NCBI GenBank assembly: GCA_028283765.1
Contig: JAPWJY010000009.1
Location: 1 to 64,000, forward strand
Source: Parvibaculaceae bacterium
GTDB taxonomy: Bacteria > Pseudomonadota > Alphaproteobacteria > Parvibaculales > Parvibaculaceae
Reading direction: 5' to 3'
Length of the DNA stretch: 64,000 nt
The translations under genes and the position numbers were made by a program. The notes under the pieces are model-generated. The model saw only the letters and a program-made list of their open reading frames with translations, searched no databases and was not told the DNA's origin. This document shows positions 29,811-39,086 of this stretch, in pieces. Position 1 is the stretch's first letter, and each line of letters begins with the position of its first letter.

Positions 29811-30000
29811 GCGAGAGACGCACATGGCGAGCGGGCCGGGTGTCACAGATGCCCGGCACAGCATGATTCCCGGAATGCGCCTCATATATTATCCATAATC
29901 AATACCCTGTTCTGAAATGAGCAGCGAAGGATGAACCACCCTTGCCTGCGCGCGTCAGTCATGACGCAATGTCGGCCTGACGCACCGGAGCCCCTTCTTC

Positions 30001-31494
30001 ATGACCACAATCCCCCAGCCCGCCCATCCGGCCCGCAATCTCAAGCGCTGCCGGAGCGTGGATGAGGCGATGGCCCATATTCATGAAATTTATGGCCGCT
30101 CGGCCAGGACCATACGGAACCGGTTCGAGCGGTTCGGGGCGGGGGAGCGCACGGGCGATCCGGCCGGCGCGGCGGCGGACGGCGCCTGCTATCCCTATCT
30201 GGGCATCAGCGTCGGGCCGGAAGACCTTGTCTATGACCGCCGCCCCTCCTGGGGCACGCTGCCCTATCCCGGCACCTATGGCACCACACTGACGAGGCCC
30301 GACCTTTTCGACGACTATTACCGGGCCCAGATCGAGCGGCTGATCAGCTATCACGGCGTCGAGGTGCTGGTCGGCGTGAGCCACCGGCCCGTGCCGCTGC
30401 CCTTCATCGTGGAGGAAGCGACCACCGACATCGGCCCGGACTCGGTCCGGGACCTTCAGGCCGTTTTCGCGCTGCCTGACCTCGCGGAAATCGACGACAC
30501 CATCGTCAACGGCACCCACCGGACTCCGCCGGGCGGAGCCTTCCCGCTGGCCCTGTTCACCGCCGAGCGGGTCGATCTCGCCCTGATGCGGCTCTATCAC
30601 TACACCGGCACCAACCCGAAGCATTTCCAGCGTCTGGTCCTGTTCACCAACTATCAGCGCTATGTCGACGAATTCATCGCCTTGGGCCGGGACCTCATGG
30701 AACAGGGCGGCGGTCCTGAAGGGTATGTCCGCTTCGTCGAGCCGGGTGACCTCGTGCAGGAATGCGGCGCGCCGCCCCCCGATGCGAGCCTGCGGCCCCC
30801 GTCGCCGCCCCAGATGCCCGCCTACCATCTCGTCCGCGAGGACAGTCTGGGCGTCACCCTCATCAATATCGGCGTCGGCCCCTCCAACGCCAAAACCATC
30901 ACGGACCATCTGGCCCCGCTGCGCCCGCATTGCTGGCTGATGATCGGCCATTGCGGCGGCCTGCGCCGCTCGCAGATGCTGGGCGATTATGTGCTCGCCC
31001 ATGCCTATGTCCGCGACGACCATGTCCTCGATCACGACCTGCCGCCCTGGGTGCCGGTGCCCACCATCGCCGAGGTGCAGGTCGCCCTTCAGGAAGCGGT
31101 CGAGCGCGTCACCGGGCTTGGCGGCCCCGACATGAAAACCCGGATGCGCACCGGCACCGTGGTTTCGACCGACGACCGCAACTGGGAACTCCGGTATGAC
31201 GAGCTTTACGTCCGCTTCAACCAGTGCCGCGCCATCGCCGTGGACATGGAAAGCGCGGCGGTGGCCGCCAACGGCTTCCGCATGAGGGTGCCCTACGGCA
31301 CGCTTCTATGCGTGTCGGACAAGCCGCTCCACGGCGAGATCAAGCTGCGCGGCATGGCCAACAGTTTTTACCGCCAGCGCGTGAGCCAGCACCTGTCCAT
31401 CGGGCTCGAGGCGCTGCGCCTCATCCGCGAGAACGGAGTGGAAACCCTGCACTCGCGCAAGCTGCGCAGCTTCGACGAACCCGCCTTCCGCTAG
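30001..31494 (+). CDS. amn: AMP nucleosidase
   Basis: A 497-residue enzyme that splits AMP into adenine and ribose 5-phosphate. The N-terminal AMN domain carries RTIRNRFERFGAGE and YPYLGISVGPEDLVYD. The catalytic PNP/UDP-phosphorylase-like domain has TLINIGVGPSNAKTITDHLAPLRPHCWLMIGHCGGLR, AIAVDMESAAVAANGFR with the conserved Met-Glu-Ser, and CVSDKPLHGEIKL. The length fits the family. Its TAG stop shares the palindrome CTAG with the stop of the next, convergent gene. Confidence 0.96.
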   Translation: MTTIPQPAHPARNLKRCRSVDEAMAHIHEIYGRSARTIRNRFERFGAGERTGDPAGAAADGACYPYLGISVGPEDLVYDRRPSWGTLPYPGTYGTTLTRPDLFDDYYRAQIERLISYHGVEVLVGVSHRPVPLPFIVEEATTDIGPDSVRDLQAVFALPDLAEIDDTIVNGTHRTPPGGAFPLALFTAERVDLALMRLYHYTGTNPKHFQRLVLFTNYQRYVDEFIALGRDLMEQGGGPEGYVRFVEPGDLVQECGAPPPDASLRPPSPPQMPAYHLVREDSLGVTLINIGVGPSNAKTITDHLAPLRPHCWLMIGHCGGLRRSQMLGDYVLAHAYVRDDHVLDHDLPPWVPVPTIAEVQVALQEAVERVTGLGGPDMKTRMRTGTVVSTDDRNWELRYDELYVRFNQCRAIAVDMESAAVAANGFRMRVPYGTLLCVSDKPLHGEIKLRGMANSFYRQRVSQHLSIGLEALRLIRENGVETLHSRKLRSFDEPAFR

Positions 31495-32753
31495 CTGGCC
31501 GCCGATCCCGTTGCCGGTGTGCTGGACTGATTGACCTGCGCCTTGGCGACGGAGGCGCGGACGACCGGGATTTCATCGTCGGCCAGCGGCTTCATCCAGT
31601 TCTTGCGGGCGAGCGCCGCCTCGATATAGGGGGCCAGTTCCCGTGCCTTGCGCTCCTCGCGCGCCGCCACCTCCGCCTTGAATTCAGGCATGACCTCCCG
31701 GGCGAAAAGCTCCAGCGACTCGCAGATATGCTCATGCCGGTTGCGGCCCGCCTGCTGCATGAAGATCACCTGATCGACGCCCGCCTCCTGAAAGGCGCGA
31801 AGGTGCGCGCGCATGTCGTCGGGCGTGCCGATGCCGGAGGCGTTGTCGCCGGTGCCGACAGCGTCGATGATTTCCTGCGTGCGGTTGCCGCGGAGAGCCA
31901 GATATTCACCCCACAGATCAGTGCGCCCCGGCACCGTGTCCCGCGCCACCATCGCGTTGAGCGCATAGCTGAAAAACTCGAACCCCTCATGCCCGCGCCG
32001 GATCGCCTCGGCCCTGTCATGATGCACCGAGAAATTGGAGACCATGGCGATGTTGGCGTTGACGCTGTGCCCGATGGGCCGGCACTGCTCCGAGCGGATG
32101 ATACCGTAATAGATTTCCGACCAGGCATGGGCTTCGGCGGGATCGAGAAACGAAAAGGCCAGCGCGCCGACGCCAAGCGAGGCCGCCACCTTGATCGTGT
32201 CGCGATTGGTGCAGGCCATCCACATGGGCGGATGAGGCCGCTGGAAAGGCTTGGGCAGGACATTACGGCAGGGCATCGAAAAATATTTACCCTCGAATCC
32301 GGGATAGGGATCGAGCGCCAGCATGTTCGCGATCTGCTCGGCGGCCTCAAGCGCCATGGCGCGCTTTTCCCTGGCCGGAATACCGAACCCGCCCAGTTCG
32401 AGCCGCGTCGCCCCCTCGCCGATGCCGAACTCCGCACGCCCGTTCGAAATCAGATCGAGCGTCGCCAATGTTTCGGCGGTGCGGGCCGGATGGTTGTAGT
32501 TGGGGATGACCTGACGGATGCCATGCCCCAGACGGATGTTCCGGGTACGCGATGCGGCCGCGGCCAGAAACACTTCCGGTGCTGAGGAATGGGAATATTC
32601 GTCGAGAAAATGATGCTCGACCTCCCATGCATGATCATAGCCCAGCCGGTCGGCCAGTTCGACCTGATCGAGCGCCTGATGAAACAGGCGGTGCTCGTCA
32701 CCTTCCGCCCACGGCTTGGGTAATTGCAGTTCGTAAAACACGCCAAAACGCAT
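31491..32753 (-). CDS. LLM class flavin-dependent monooxygenase (luciferase-like)
   Basis: A 420-residue TIM-barrel flavoprotein. It starts MRFGVFYELQLP and has EVEHHFLDEYSHSSAPEVFLAA, GHGIRQVIPNYNHPARTAE and FGIGEGATRLEL, the bacterial luciferase-alpha-type motifs for FMN binding. Such enzymes oxidise small organic compounds with FMNH2 or F420H2 supplied by a partner. The substrate is unknown, and no reductase gene is adjacent. It ends in the shared CTAG with amn. The C-terminal 50 residues (RKARELAPYIEAALARKNWM) form an extra helical region. Confidence 0.9.
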   Translation of the reverse strand: MRFGVFYELQLPKPWAEGDEHRLFHQALDQVELADRLGYDHAWEVEHHFLDEYSHSSAPEVFLAAAASRTRNIRLGHGIRQVIPNYNHPARTAETLATLDLISNGRAEFGIGEGATRLELGGFGIPAREKRAMALEAAEQIANMLALDPYPGFEGKYFSMPCRNVLPKPFQRPHPPMWMACTNRDTIKVAASLGVGALAFSFLDPAEAHAWSEIYYGIIRSEQCRPIGHSVNANIAMVSNFSVHHDRAEAIRRGHEGFEFFSYALNAMVARDTVPGRTDLWGEYLALRGNRTQEIIDAVGTGDNASGIGTPDDMRAHLRAFQEAGVDQVIFMQQAGRNRHEHICESLELFAREVMPEFKAEVAAREERKARELAPYIEAALARKNWMKPLADDEIPVVRASVAKAQVNQSSTPATGSAAS

Positions 32754-32869
32754 CGCTTCCTCCCACCATTTTTATGTTTATGGAGGAAGCATAGCCGAGC
32801 ATTTTATATGAGCCAGAGATTTAGAATGCCGGATCCATGAACCGGTCAACGGCTATCCGCCCGCCGGAT

Positions 32870-33103
32870 TCAGACCGGTAAATTCCGGGATTCAAGCTCC
32901 TGCCGGGCCGCTATCCGGCGCGCCTCGCTGGGATCAGACAGCAACACCTGACGCAGTGCGTCTTCACTGTGCCTGGTCATGTCAATCCGCAATCCACCTT
33001 GACTGGATGCAGAAGACCTACGCGCCTTTATCTGGGTCTCATAGAACGAGAGCTTCCGGCGGCGCAAGCGCCACCCTCTCAACCATGACGTCCATATGGA
33101 CAT
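32870..33103 (-). CDS. Hypothetical small protein, doubtful
   Basis: A 77-codon frame, rich in Arg and Ser. The last 37 residues (MTRHSEDALRQVLLSDPSEAR onward) look like a plausible amphipathic helical protein with GC-rich codon use like its neighbours, and could start at the internal ATG near 32980. The first 40 residues are low-complexity basic. I recognise no family, and there is no clear ribosome site. It lies in a 1-kb stretch without firm genes. Confidence 0.3.
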   Translation of the reverse strand: MSIWTSWLRGWRLRRRKLSFYETQIKARRSSASSQGGLRIDMTRHSEDALRQVLLSDPSEARRIAARQELESRNLPV

Positions 33104-33754
33104 ACGCCACCTTTGTCTTCTATCCCGGGATCAATCCCGAAATCCGCTCTCGAACTCATGAGAGCAATCTGACAGGCATGAAATGCCATACCCTGCTCGC
33201 CCCGCGCATGATGCACATGCGAGAAATCAGCCCTCCCACCGCTGCGGCATGGACGCCTCAACCAATCCGAAAGAGCCCGTTAAATGCATGCTCAATAGTA
33301 ACATGCTAACTCATATATTAAACTATATTTCAATGCGGGGGAATTTCATAATATTTGCAATATTTCTTTCTTTTTTACCTGATAAATATGTGGTCCAGAA
33401 TGTGAATAGGAAATCGAGTTTCTTGACTCCATCCGCGAAAAACTTACTTTACGTACAAGAATTCCGGAACTTAATTCCAGAACTTTCCATAGCCAAACTG
33501 TCCTCAATGCCCATATAAATCGCTCAAAATGTTGAATTAATTTGGAACCCGGCCAATCCGGCCCCGGGCCGCCCGGCCAGCAATTATTAAATTTTGTTCA
33601 AATATTCGGACTAGTTCCTCTGTATATTTGTAAGTCACGCCTCCTTGCCGGAGGATATCGCAGCGCAATATTCTCCTGCCAACAAGCTTCTCGCCTTTCC
33701 CGAGGAATCAGGAGATCGTGGCGGACAAATGCGCACACCCCTGAATGAGCCGTC
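33104..33754. other. Gene-poor region with AT-rich island
   Basis: No convincing gene. Bases about 33280-33640 are clearly richer in A+T than the rest of the window. They hold a 13-base tandem repeat (AATTCCGGAACTT at 33460-33472, AATTCCAGAACTT at 33473-33485). Open frames at 33183-33518 and 33542-33748 have atypical composition and no recognisable motif. The island may be a remnant of foreign DNA. The promoter of the downstream phosphodiesterase gene should lie near its right end. Confidence 0.5.
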
Positions 33755-34720
33755 ATGAGTCGCTCCATCCCCCTTCAGATCGCCCATCGCGGCGGTGCGG
33801 GCCTATGGCCGGAAAACACGTTGGAAGCCTTTTCCCACGCCATCGAGGCGAGTGCGGATGGCGTCGAACTGGACGTCCATCTCAGCCGCGACGGCATTCT
33901 GGTCATTCATCATGATGAAAGCCTGAAGCCTGCCATCGCCCGCGGGCCGGACGGCCAGTGGCTCTCGCGGCCGACACCGCTGATCAAGGATCTCACCCTC
34001 GCCGAACTGGAACGCTACGACGTCGGCCATCTGCGCCCCGGATCTGGCTATGGCTCCCGTTACCCCGACCAGACGCCCATGGATGGCGCGCGTATCCCGA
34101 CGCTCGATCAGTTGCTCACGCTGGCGAAGGAAAAAGCCGGGCCTCGTTTCCGTCTCTACATCGAACTGAAGACGGCCCTGCTCGACCTCAGCCAGTCCGC
34201 CAGCCCGGAGGAGCTTGCCGCCGCCGCCGTGGCGCTGGTGCGCCATCATCGGCTTGAAGCACAAACCATATTCGTGTCTTTCGACTGGCGGGCGCTGGCG
34301 CAGGCGAAATCGCTCGCCCCCGAGATCGCCAACGCCTTCACGACCCTGCCTTTTCACGAGGTCGACCCGGCGGATTTCTCCGCCAGCACCGACAAGCCCG
34401 GATCGGAAGGCGCGCTGATCCGCGCCGCCTCCGCCCGGGGAGCTCCATGGTGCGGCGGCTATGACTGGCGCGCGCAGGGTGGCCAGGACTTTGCCGAGCG
34501 CATGATCCGCGCCATCGCGGCGGCTCCCGCCGACGGCTGGTTTGCCTGGCATGGCGACGTGACGCCGGAAACAGTGGTGCTCGCCCGCAGCTTCGGCCTG
34601 ACCGTCTCCTGCTGGACCGTCGATGAGCCCGCCGACATGCGCCGCCTGGCTATACTCGGCGTCGATGCGATCCTGACCGACCGGCCCGACACGCTGAAAA
34701 CCGTGCTCAGCGCGCCATAG
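33755..34720 (+). CDS. Glycerophosphodiester phosphodiesterase family protein
   Basis: A 321-residue TIM-barrel enzyme. The N-terminal catalytic motif is IAHRGGAGLWPENTLEAFSHAIEASADGVELDVHLSRDGILVIHHDE, seen in segments, with the two catalytic histidines and metal-binding Glu-Leu-Asp. RIPTLDQLL, YIELKT and the C-terminal VSCWTVDEPADMRRLAILGVDAILTDRPD complete the family pattern. It hydrolyses glycerophosphodiesters to glycerol 3-phosphate and an alcohol. No signal peptide, so probably cytoplasmic. Its 3' end overlaps the convergent moeB by 14 bases. Confidence 0.95.
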   Translation: MSRSIPLQIAHRGGAGLWPENTLEAFSHAIEASADGVELDVHLSRDGILVIHHDESLKPAIARGPDGQWLSRPTPLIKDLTLAELERYDVGHLRPGSGYGSRYPDQTPMDGARIPTLDQLLTLAKEKAGPRFRLYIELKTALLDLSQSASPEELAAAAVALVRHHRLEAQTIFVSFDWRALAQAKSLAPEIANAFTTLPFHEVDPADFSASTDKPGSEGALIRAASARGAPWCGGYDWRAQGGQDFAERMIRAIAAAPADGWFAWHGDVTPETVVLARSFGLTVSCWTVDEPADMRRLAILGVDAILTDRPDTLKTVLSAP

Positions 34721-35498
34721 ATACGGGCGGCCTGCCGGTCAATGGATTGGCCGGATCGTGCCTCAGCCGGATCTTGCGGAAACGGGTTTCCAGCGCGTCG
34801 TAGATGAGCAGGCTGCCGGCAAGGCTTTCACCGGCTCCGGTCAGTTCCTTGATGACCTCAAGCGCCTGAAGCGATCCCATCACGCCGGTCAGCGCCCCGA
34901 CCACTCCCGCCTCCTCGCAGGTGGGAATACTGCCGGGTTCGGGCATCTCAGGCACCAGATCGCGATAATTCGGCAAGGGCACCCCGTTTTCATCGTTCAG
35001 ATGCGACTTGAAGGTGGCGAGCTGGCCATCGAAGCGCCCGACCGCCGCCGAAACGAGCGTGACCTTCTCGAAATGGCAGGCGTCGTTGACGATGAACCGC
35101 GTTTCAAAATTGTCGCAGCCGTCCGCCACCAGATCATATCGGGCGACAAGATCGCGCGCATTGTCCTGCGTCAGGCGAAAAGGGTGAGGGACGATCTTCA
35201 CGTCCGGGTTGATGCGCGCCGCCGCCCGGGCCGCCCGCTCCACCTTGGGCGCACCCAGATCCTCCATGCCATAGGCGATCTGGCGCTGAAGATTGGACAG
35301 CGAAACAATGTCGTCATCGACGATGCCGATGGTGCCGACCCCCGCCGCCGCCAGATAGAGCAGGCAGGGGCTGGCGAGCGCGCCTGCGCCGACCAGCAAG
35401 ACCCGGGCATCCAGCAGCTTTCGCTGCCCCGGACCACCGATTTCCTTCAGCAGAATGTGGCGTGAATAGCGTTCAAGCTGGGTGTCGTTCAGGGCCAT
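34707..35498 (-). CDS. moeB: MoeB/ThiF/HesA family ubiquitin-like activating enzyme
   Basis: A 263-residue E1-like adenylyltransferase. It starts LNDTQLERYSRHILLKEIGGPGQRKLL and has the nucleotide loop VLLVGAGALASPCLLYLAAAGVGTIGIVDDD, LSNLQRQI, then DLVADGCDNFETRFIVND. It lacks the usual CxxC zinc pairs at about residues 170 and 245 of E. coli MoeB. It would activate a sulphur carrier such as MoaD or ThiS; no moa/thi neighbour is present to choose between these. It is divergent from the HxlR gene. Confidence 0.88.
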   Translation of the reverse strand: MALNDTQLERYSRHILLKEIGGPGQRKLLDARVLLVGAGALASPCLLYLAAAGVGTIGIVDDDIVSLSNLQRQIAYGMEDLGAPKVERAARAAARINPDVKIVPHPFRLTQDNARDLVARYDLVADGCDNFETRFIVNDACHFEKVTLVSAAVGRFDGQLATFKSHLNDENGVPLPNYRDLVPEMPEPGSIPTCEEAGVVGALTGVMGSLQALEVIKELTGAGESLAGSLLIYDALETRFRKIRLRHDPANPLTGRPPVSMAR

Positions 35499-35607
35499 GG
35501 CGCCAGTCTATCCGCCCCCACGCCGGACGGGAACGGCAAAGAGTGATCGTTGGTTCCGTTTCCGAACCCTAGAAGCTATACTGCGCCAGATCAGAAGGAG
35601 GCCCCTC

Positions 35608-36111
35608 ATGCGCTGGGAAGATCTGGATCAACAGCCCTGCTCCCTTGCCCGCACGCTGTCCGTCATCGGCGACCGCTGGACGCTGCTGATCCTGCGGGAC
35701 TGCTTTCTCAAGGTCCGCCGCTTCGAGTCGTTCGAGCTTCGGCTGGGCATTGCCCGGCACATTCTGGCCGACCGGCTGAAGAAGCTGGTGGAGGCGGGGG
35801 TGCTGGACAAGGTGCTCTATCAGGAGCGGCCCCGGCGCGAGGAATACCGGCTGACCCGCAAGGGCCTCGACCTCTATCCGGTGCTGCTGGCCATGCTCGA
35901 ATGGGGCGACGCCTATATGGCGGACCCGGAAGGGCCCGCCGTCATTCGCCGCCACAAGAAATGCGGCGCGGTGCTGGCGAGCCGCCCCGTCTGCACGAGC
36001 TGCGGCGAGGCCGTGACCGCGCACGATGTCAGCGTGGAAGCAGGTCCCGGCGCAGGCGACGCGGACATCTACCTTCACGCCGCAACGGCTGTCCGCTCAT
36101 CCTCCGCATAA
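35608..36111 (+). CDS. HxlR family transcriptional regulator
   Basis: A 167-residue winged-helix regulator. CSLARTLSVIGDRWTLLILRDCFLKVRRFESFE, then ILADRLKKLVEAGVL and EYRLTRKGLDLYPVLLAMLEWGD are the family hallmarks, with the N-terminal Cys typical of redox- or electrophile-sensing members. The C-terminal part carries a possible metal-binding pair of CxxC type (KKCGAV, then CTSCGEAV). AGAAGGAGG stands before the ATG. The gene overlaps the convergent transporter gene by 37 bases. It may regulate a neighbouring gene, possibly moeB or the transporter. Confidence 0.92.
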   Translation: MRWEDLDQQPCSLARTLSVIGDRWTLLILRDCFLKVRRFESFELRLGIARHILADRLKKLVEAGVLDKVLYQERPRREEYRLTRKGLDLYPVLLAMLEWGDAYMADPEGPAVIRRHKKCGAVLASRPVCTSCGEAVTAHDVSVEAGPGAGDADIYLHAATAVRSSSA

Positions 36112-37061
36112 CGTCCCGCGATCACGCTGACGATGACGAGTTGTGAAAAGTGGAAGATCATCAGGGGCGCGATGATCAGCCCGAGCCCGGGAACCGCACC
36201 GAAAATGACGGGGGCCAGAGGCACCCCGGTCGCCAGCGACTTCTTCGAGGCGCAGAAGACGCAGGCGATCGTGTCCTCCCGGTTCATGCCGAGGAACCGG
36301 CAGACCGCCCTCACGATAAAATAAATGATGAAAAACAGCACGATAGCGCCGACGAACATCTCGGCGATCACGCTCGGGTCGTGCTTCGACCAGAGCTGCT
36401 CCATCATCGAATCCGAGAATGAATTGTAGACAATGGCCAGAATGACCACCCGGTCGGCGAGCTTGATCGTCTTGTGATGCCTCGTCGCCCATTCATAAAG
36501 CCAGTGGCGGGCGATCTGACCGAGCGCGATGGGCACCAGCACCAGCATGACCACCTTGAGGATGACCGGGCCGACCGCCATGTTGCCTCCCGTCGTGCTG
36601 ACGAACCAGGCCATGAGCAGCGGCGTCACGAAAACCCCGAGCAGGCTCGACAGGCTGGCGTTGAAGATGGCGACCGGCACGTTGCCCCGCGCAAGAGAGG
36701 TCATGGCGACGGAAGAGGACACGGTGGAAGGCAGCGCGGCAATATAGAGGAAGCCCAGCCAGAGTTCCGGCGGAATGCGGTCCCTGACGAAAAAGCCGAG
36801 GCCGAGCACCACAAGGGGGAAGAGCACGAATGTGCCGAGCTGGATCGTGATATGCACCGGCCAGCGCATCAGGCCCGCCTTCATTTTCTCCGGCGCGAGC
36901 GTGAGTCCGTAGAGGAAAAAGACGACGGCAAGGCCGTAGCTCGTCACATATTCAATGTGGAGAAAACCGCCGGTCGCCCCCGGTTCCGGCCAGAGGACGG
37001 CCAGCGCCACCATCCCCACCAGTCCGATCACAAAGCCGTCAATCTTGATTTTACTCAACAT
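36075..37061 (-). CDS. Bile acid:sodium symporter family transporter (SBF-like)
   Basis: A 328-residue inner-membrane protein with about ten hydrophobic helices. The sequence has YGLAVVFFLYGLTLAPEKMKAGL, the LPSTVSSSVAMTSLARGNVPVAIFNASLSSLLGVFVTPLL region, and FCASKKSLATGVPLAPVIFG, which match the SBF-like (YfeH/RCH1-type) branch of the BASS superfamily. The solute is unknown. It is 59 bases downstream of cysK on the same strand, so it may be the last gene of the coaBC-dut-rrf2-cysK unit. Confidence 0.9.
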   Translation of the reverse strand: MLSKIKIDGFVIGLVGMVALAVLWPEPGATGGFLHIEYVTSYGLAVVFFLYGLTLAPEKMKAGLMRWPVHITIQLGTFVLFPLVVLGLGFFVRDRIPPELWLGFLYIAALPSTVSSSVAMTSLARGNVPVAIFNASLSSLLGVFVTPLLMAWFVSTTGGNMAVGPVILKVVMLVLVPIALGQIARHWLYEWATRHHKTIKLADRVVILAIVYNSFSDSMMEQLWSKHDPSVIAEMFVGAIVLFFIIYFIVRAVCRFLGMNREDTIACVFCASKKSLATGVPLAPVIFGAVPGLGLIIAPLMIFHFSQLVIVSVIAGRYAEDERTAVAA

Positions 37062-37120
37062 GGAAACCTGTCCAACTACCCGGGGCGGCGCCGAACCGCC
37101 CCGGACCAGGTTCCGGTTCC

Positions 37121-38083
37121 TCAAAGCCCGTCGAAAAGGGCCGTGGAAAGATAGCGTTCGGCAAAGGAGGGAATGATGACCACTATGGTCTTTCCCTTCA
37201 TTTCGGGTCTTACACCAACTTCGAGCGCGGCGGCAATCGCGGCGCCTGAAGAAATACCCCCCGGCACCCCTTCAAGGCGGGCGGCCTTGCGCGCCGTCTG
37301 GAACGCCGTTTCGTTGCCGATGGTGATGACCTCGTCGATCAGCGAAACATCCATGTTGCCGGGAATGAAGCCCGCGCCGATGCCCTGGATCTTGTGGGGC
37401 CCGGGCTGGCCGCCGGACAGGATCGGGCTGTCTTCCGGCTCGACCGCGATCATCTTCAGGCCCGGCTTGCGGGCCTTGAGCACGGAGCCGATACCGGTGA
37501 AGGTGCCGCCGGTGCCTACGCCCGCAATCACGGCATCGACCGCCCCGTTGGTGTCATTCCAGATTTCCTCCGCCGTGGTGCGGCGGTGGATTTCGGGGTT
37601 CGCCGGATTGTTGAACTGCTGCGGCATGACCGCATTGGGGTTCTGGCTCAGTATTTCTTCGGCGCGCGCGACCGCCCCCTTCATGCCCTTCTCGGCAGGC
37701 GTCAGGTCAAGCTGGGCGCCGAGCAGCAGCAGCATCTTGCGCCGCTCGATCGACATGCTCTCCGGCATGCAGAGAACCAGCTTGTAGCCTTTGGCCGCGC
37801 AGACGAAGGCGAGCGCGATGCCCGTATTGCCGGACGTGGGCTCGACGATGAGGGTGTCCTTGTTGATCTTGCCCGCCGCCTCCAGCGACTCGATCAGGGC
37901 GACGCCGATACGGTCCTTGACGCTGCTCAGCGGATTGAAGAATTCGAGCTTGAGCAGGATGTCGGCACCCACGCCGGCTTCCTGCGAGAGGCGGTGCAGA
38001 CGCACCAGCGGCGTGTCGCCGATGGTGTCGATGATGCTGTCGTAAATCCGGCCCCGGCCGGGTTTCTTCGTGGAGTTGCTCAT
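37121..38083 (-). CDS. cysK: Cysteine synthase A (O-acetylserine sulfhydrylase)
   Basis: A 320-residue PLP enzyme. It has the PLP-lysine motif [12 protein letters not shown] (lysine at about residue 56), the [12 protein letters not shown] substrate loop, [12 protein letters not shown] for phosphate binding, and [12 protein letters not shown] near the C-terminus. It makes cysteine from O-acetylserine and sulfide. It lies 69 bases downstream of an Rrf2-type regulator on the same strand; Rrf2 proteins next to cysK often respond to cysteine supply or Fe-S status. Confidence 0.97.
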   Translation of the reverse strand: MSNSTKKPGRGRIYDSIIDTIGDTPLVRLHRLSQEAGVGADILLKLEFFNPLSSVKDRIGVALIESLEAAGKINKDTLIVEPTSGNTGIALAFVCAAKGYKLVLCMPESMSIERRKMLLLLGAQLDLTPAEKGMKGAVARAEEILSQNPNAVMPQQFNNPANPEIHRRTTAEEIWNDTNGAVDAVIAGVGTGGTFTGIGSVLKARKPGLKMIAVEPEDSPILSGGQPGPHKIQGIGAGFIPGNMDVSLIDEVITIGNETAFQTARKAARLEGVPGGISSGAAIAAALEVGVRPEMKGKTIVVIIPSFAERYLSTALFDGL

Positions 38084-38152
38084 ATTGGCCTCTCTGACTT
38101 CCTTAAGGTTGTGCCCAACCGGCGGAACAGGCCCTCACCGGGCCGTTCCGGA

Positions 38153-38603
38153 TCAAATCGTGAAATCGGCGGCGCTGCCCTCGCTCGCCGCGCCCGTATT
38201 TTCGGCCTTGCGGCAGAGATCCTCGATGGTGATGTTGTCGAGCCGCGCCATCAGGTCGGTCTGGACCTCTTCCCAGAGCGGTCCCACCACTTTCTCGCCC
38301 AGTTCGGACGGCCCCACCACGAGAGGGTCTTCCGCCTGCTCCATCGCCCCGACGACGCGGACGATCTCGCCGACCGTGATGCGCCGGCGCTCGCGCGCCA
38401 GCCGGTAGCCGCCGCGCGGGACCCCGCACCCCCTTGAGGATACCCGCATGGACAAGCTGCTGCATCACCTGCTCAAGGTAGCGCTGGGGGATGCCCTGCC
38501 GTTTGGTGATCTCCTTCGACTGTACCGGATCGGGGCGGGCGTTGACCGCCACATCGACCACCGCCTCCAGCGCAAGGAAGGTCTTTCGCGATAATCGCAG
38601 CAT
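38153..38603 (-). pseudogene. Rrf2 family transcriptional regulator, frame broken by one extra base
   Basis: Reads as one regulator of about 150 residues if one base is dropped. The first part is MLRLSRKTFLALEAVVDVAVNARPDPVQSKEI, then QRYLEQVMQQLVHAGILKGVRGP; dropping one base of the GGG at 38418-38420 restores RGGYRLARERRRITVGEIVRVV. The helix-turn-helix and wing are complete. I do not see the three-cysteine cluster of IscR; there is one cysteine near the C-terminus. That is closer to CymR-type Rrf2 proteins, which control cysteine genes. It sits between dut (18 bases) and cysK (69 bases). Confidence 0.85.
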
Positions 38604-38621
38604 GTTACCGGTCCTCCCCGA

Positions 38622-39086
38622 TCATGAGCCTGAAGCCGTGCCGGTCGAGCCGAAACCGCCCGCCCCGCGCACCGTTTCAGGCAACGCCGCCACCTCGACG
38701 AGGGTTGCCCGCGTGACCGGCGCGATGACCATCTGCGCGATGCGCAGGCCCCGCACGATCTCAAAGGGCTGATCGCCAAGATTGACCAGAATGACCTTCA
38801 CCTCGCCGCGATAGTCCGCATCGACGGTGCCGGGCGAATTGAGCACGGTGACCCCGTTTTTCGCCGCAAGACCGGAGCGCGGGCGCACCTGCGCCTCATA
38901 GCCGCGCGGCAGGGCGATGGAAAGGCCGGTCGGCACCAGCGCGCGGGCGAGAGGCGCCAGCACCAGCACCTCGCCGTCGGCCAGCGCCGCGCTCAGGTCC
39001 ATCCCGGCCGCATCCGCCGTTTCATAGCGGGGCAGGGCCAGGCCCTCGCCATGGGGCAGTCGCTTCACATCGACCGTTACGCTCAT
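38622..39086 (-). CDS. dut: dUTP diphosphatase
   Basis: A 154-residue trimeric dUTPase. The five motifs are visible: [46 protein letters not shown] and the C-terminal GAGGFGSTG. It hydrolyses dUTP to dUMP, limiting uracil in DNA and supplying thymidylate synthesis. The ATG overlaps the coaBC stop (ATGA), and rrf2 follows after 18 bases, all on the same strand. Confidence 0.97.
   Translation of the reverse strand: MSVTVDVKRLPHGEGLALPRYETADAAGMDLSAALADGEVLVLAPLARALVPTGLSIALPRGYEAQVRPRSGLAAKNGVTVLNSPGTVDADYRGEVKVILVNLGDQPFEIVRGLRIAQMVIAPVTRATLVEVAALPETVRGAGGFGSTGTASGS

Noticed and set aside
33183-33518. A 111-codon plus-strand frame in the AT-rich island
   Set aside because: Composition, lack of ribosome site and lack of any motif argue against a real gene. 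The AT-rich part resembles non-coding DNA.
33542-33748. A 68-codon plus-strand frame just before the phosphodiesterase gene
   Set aside because: No motif, no ribosome site, and it covers the likely promoter region of the next gene.
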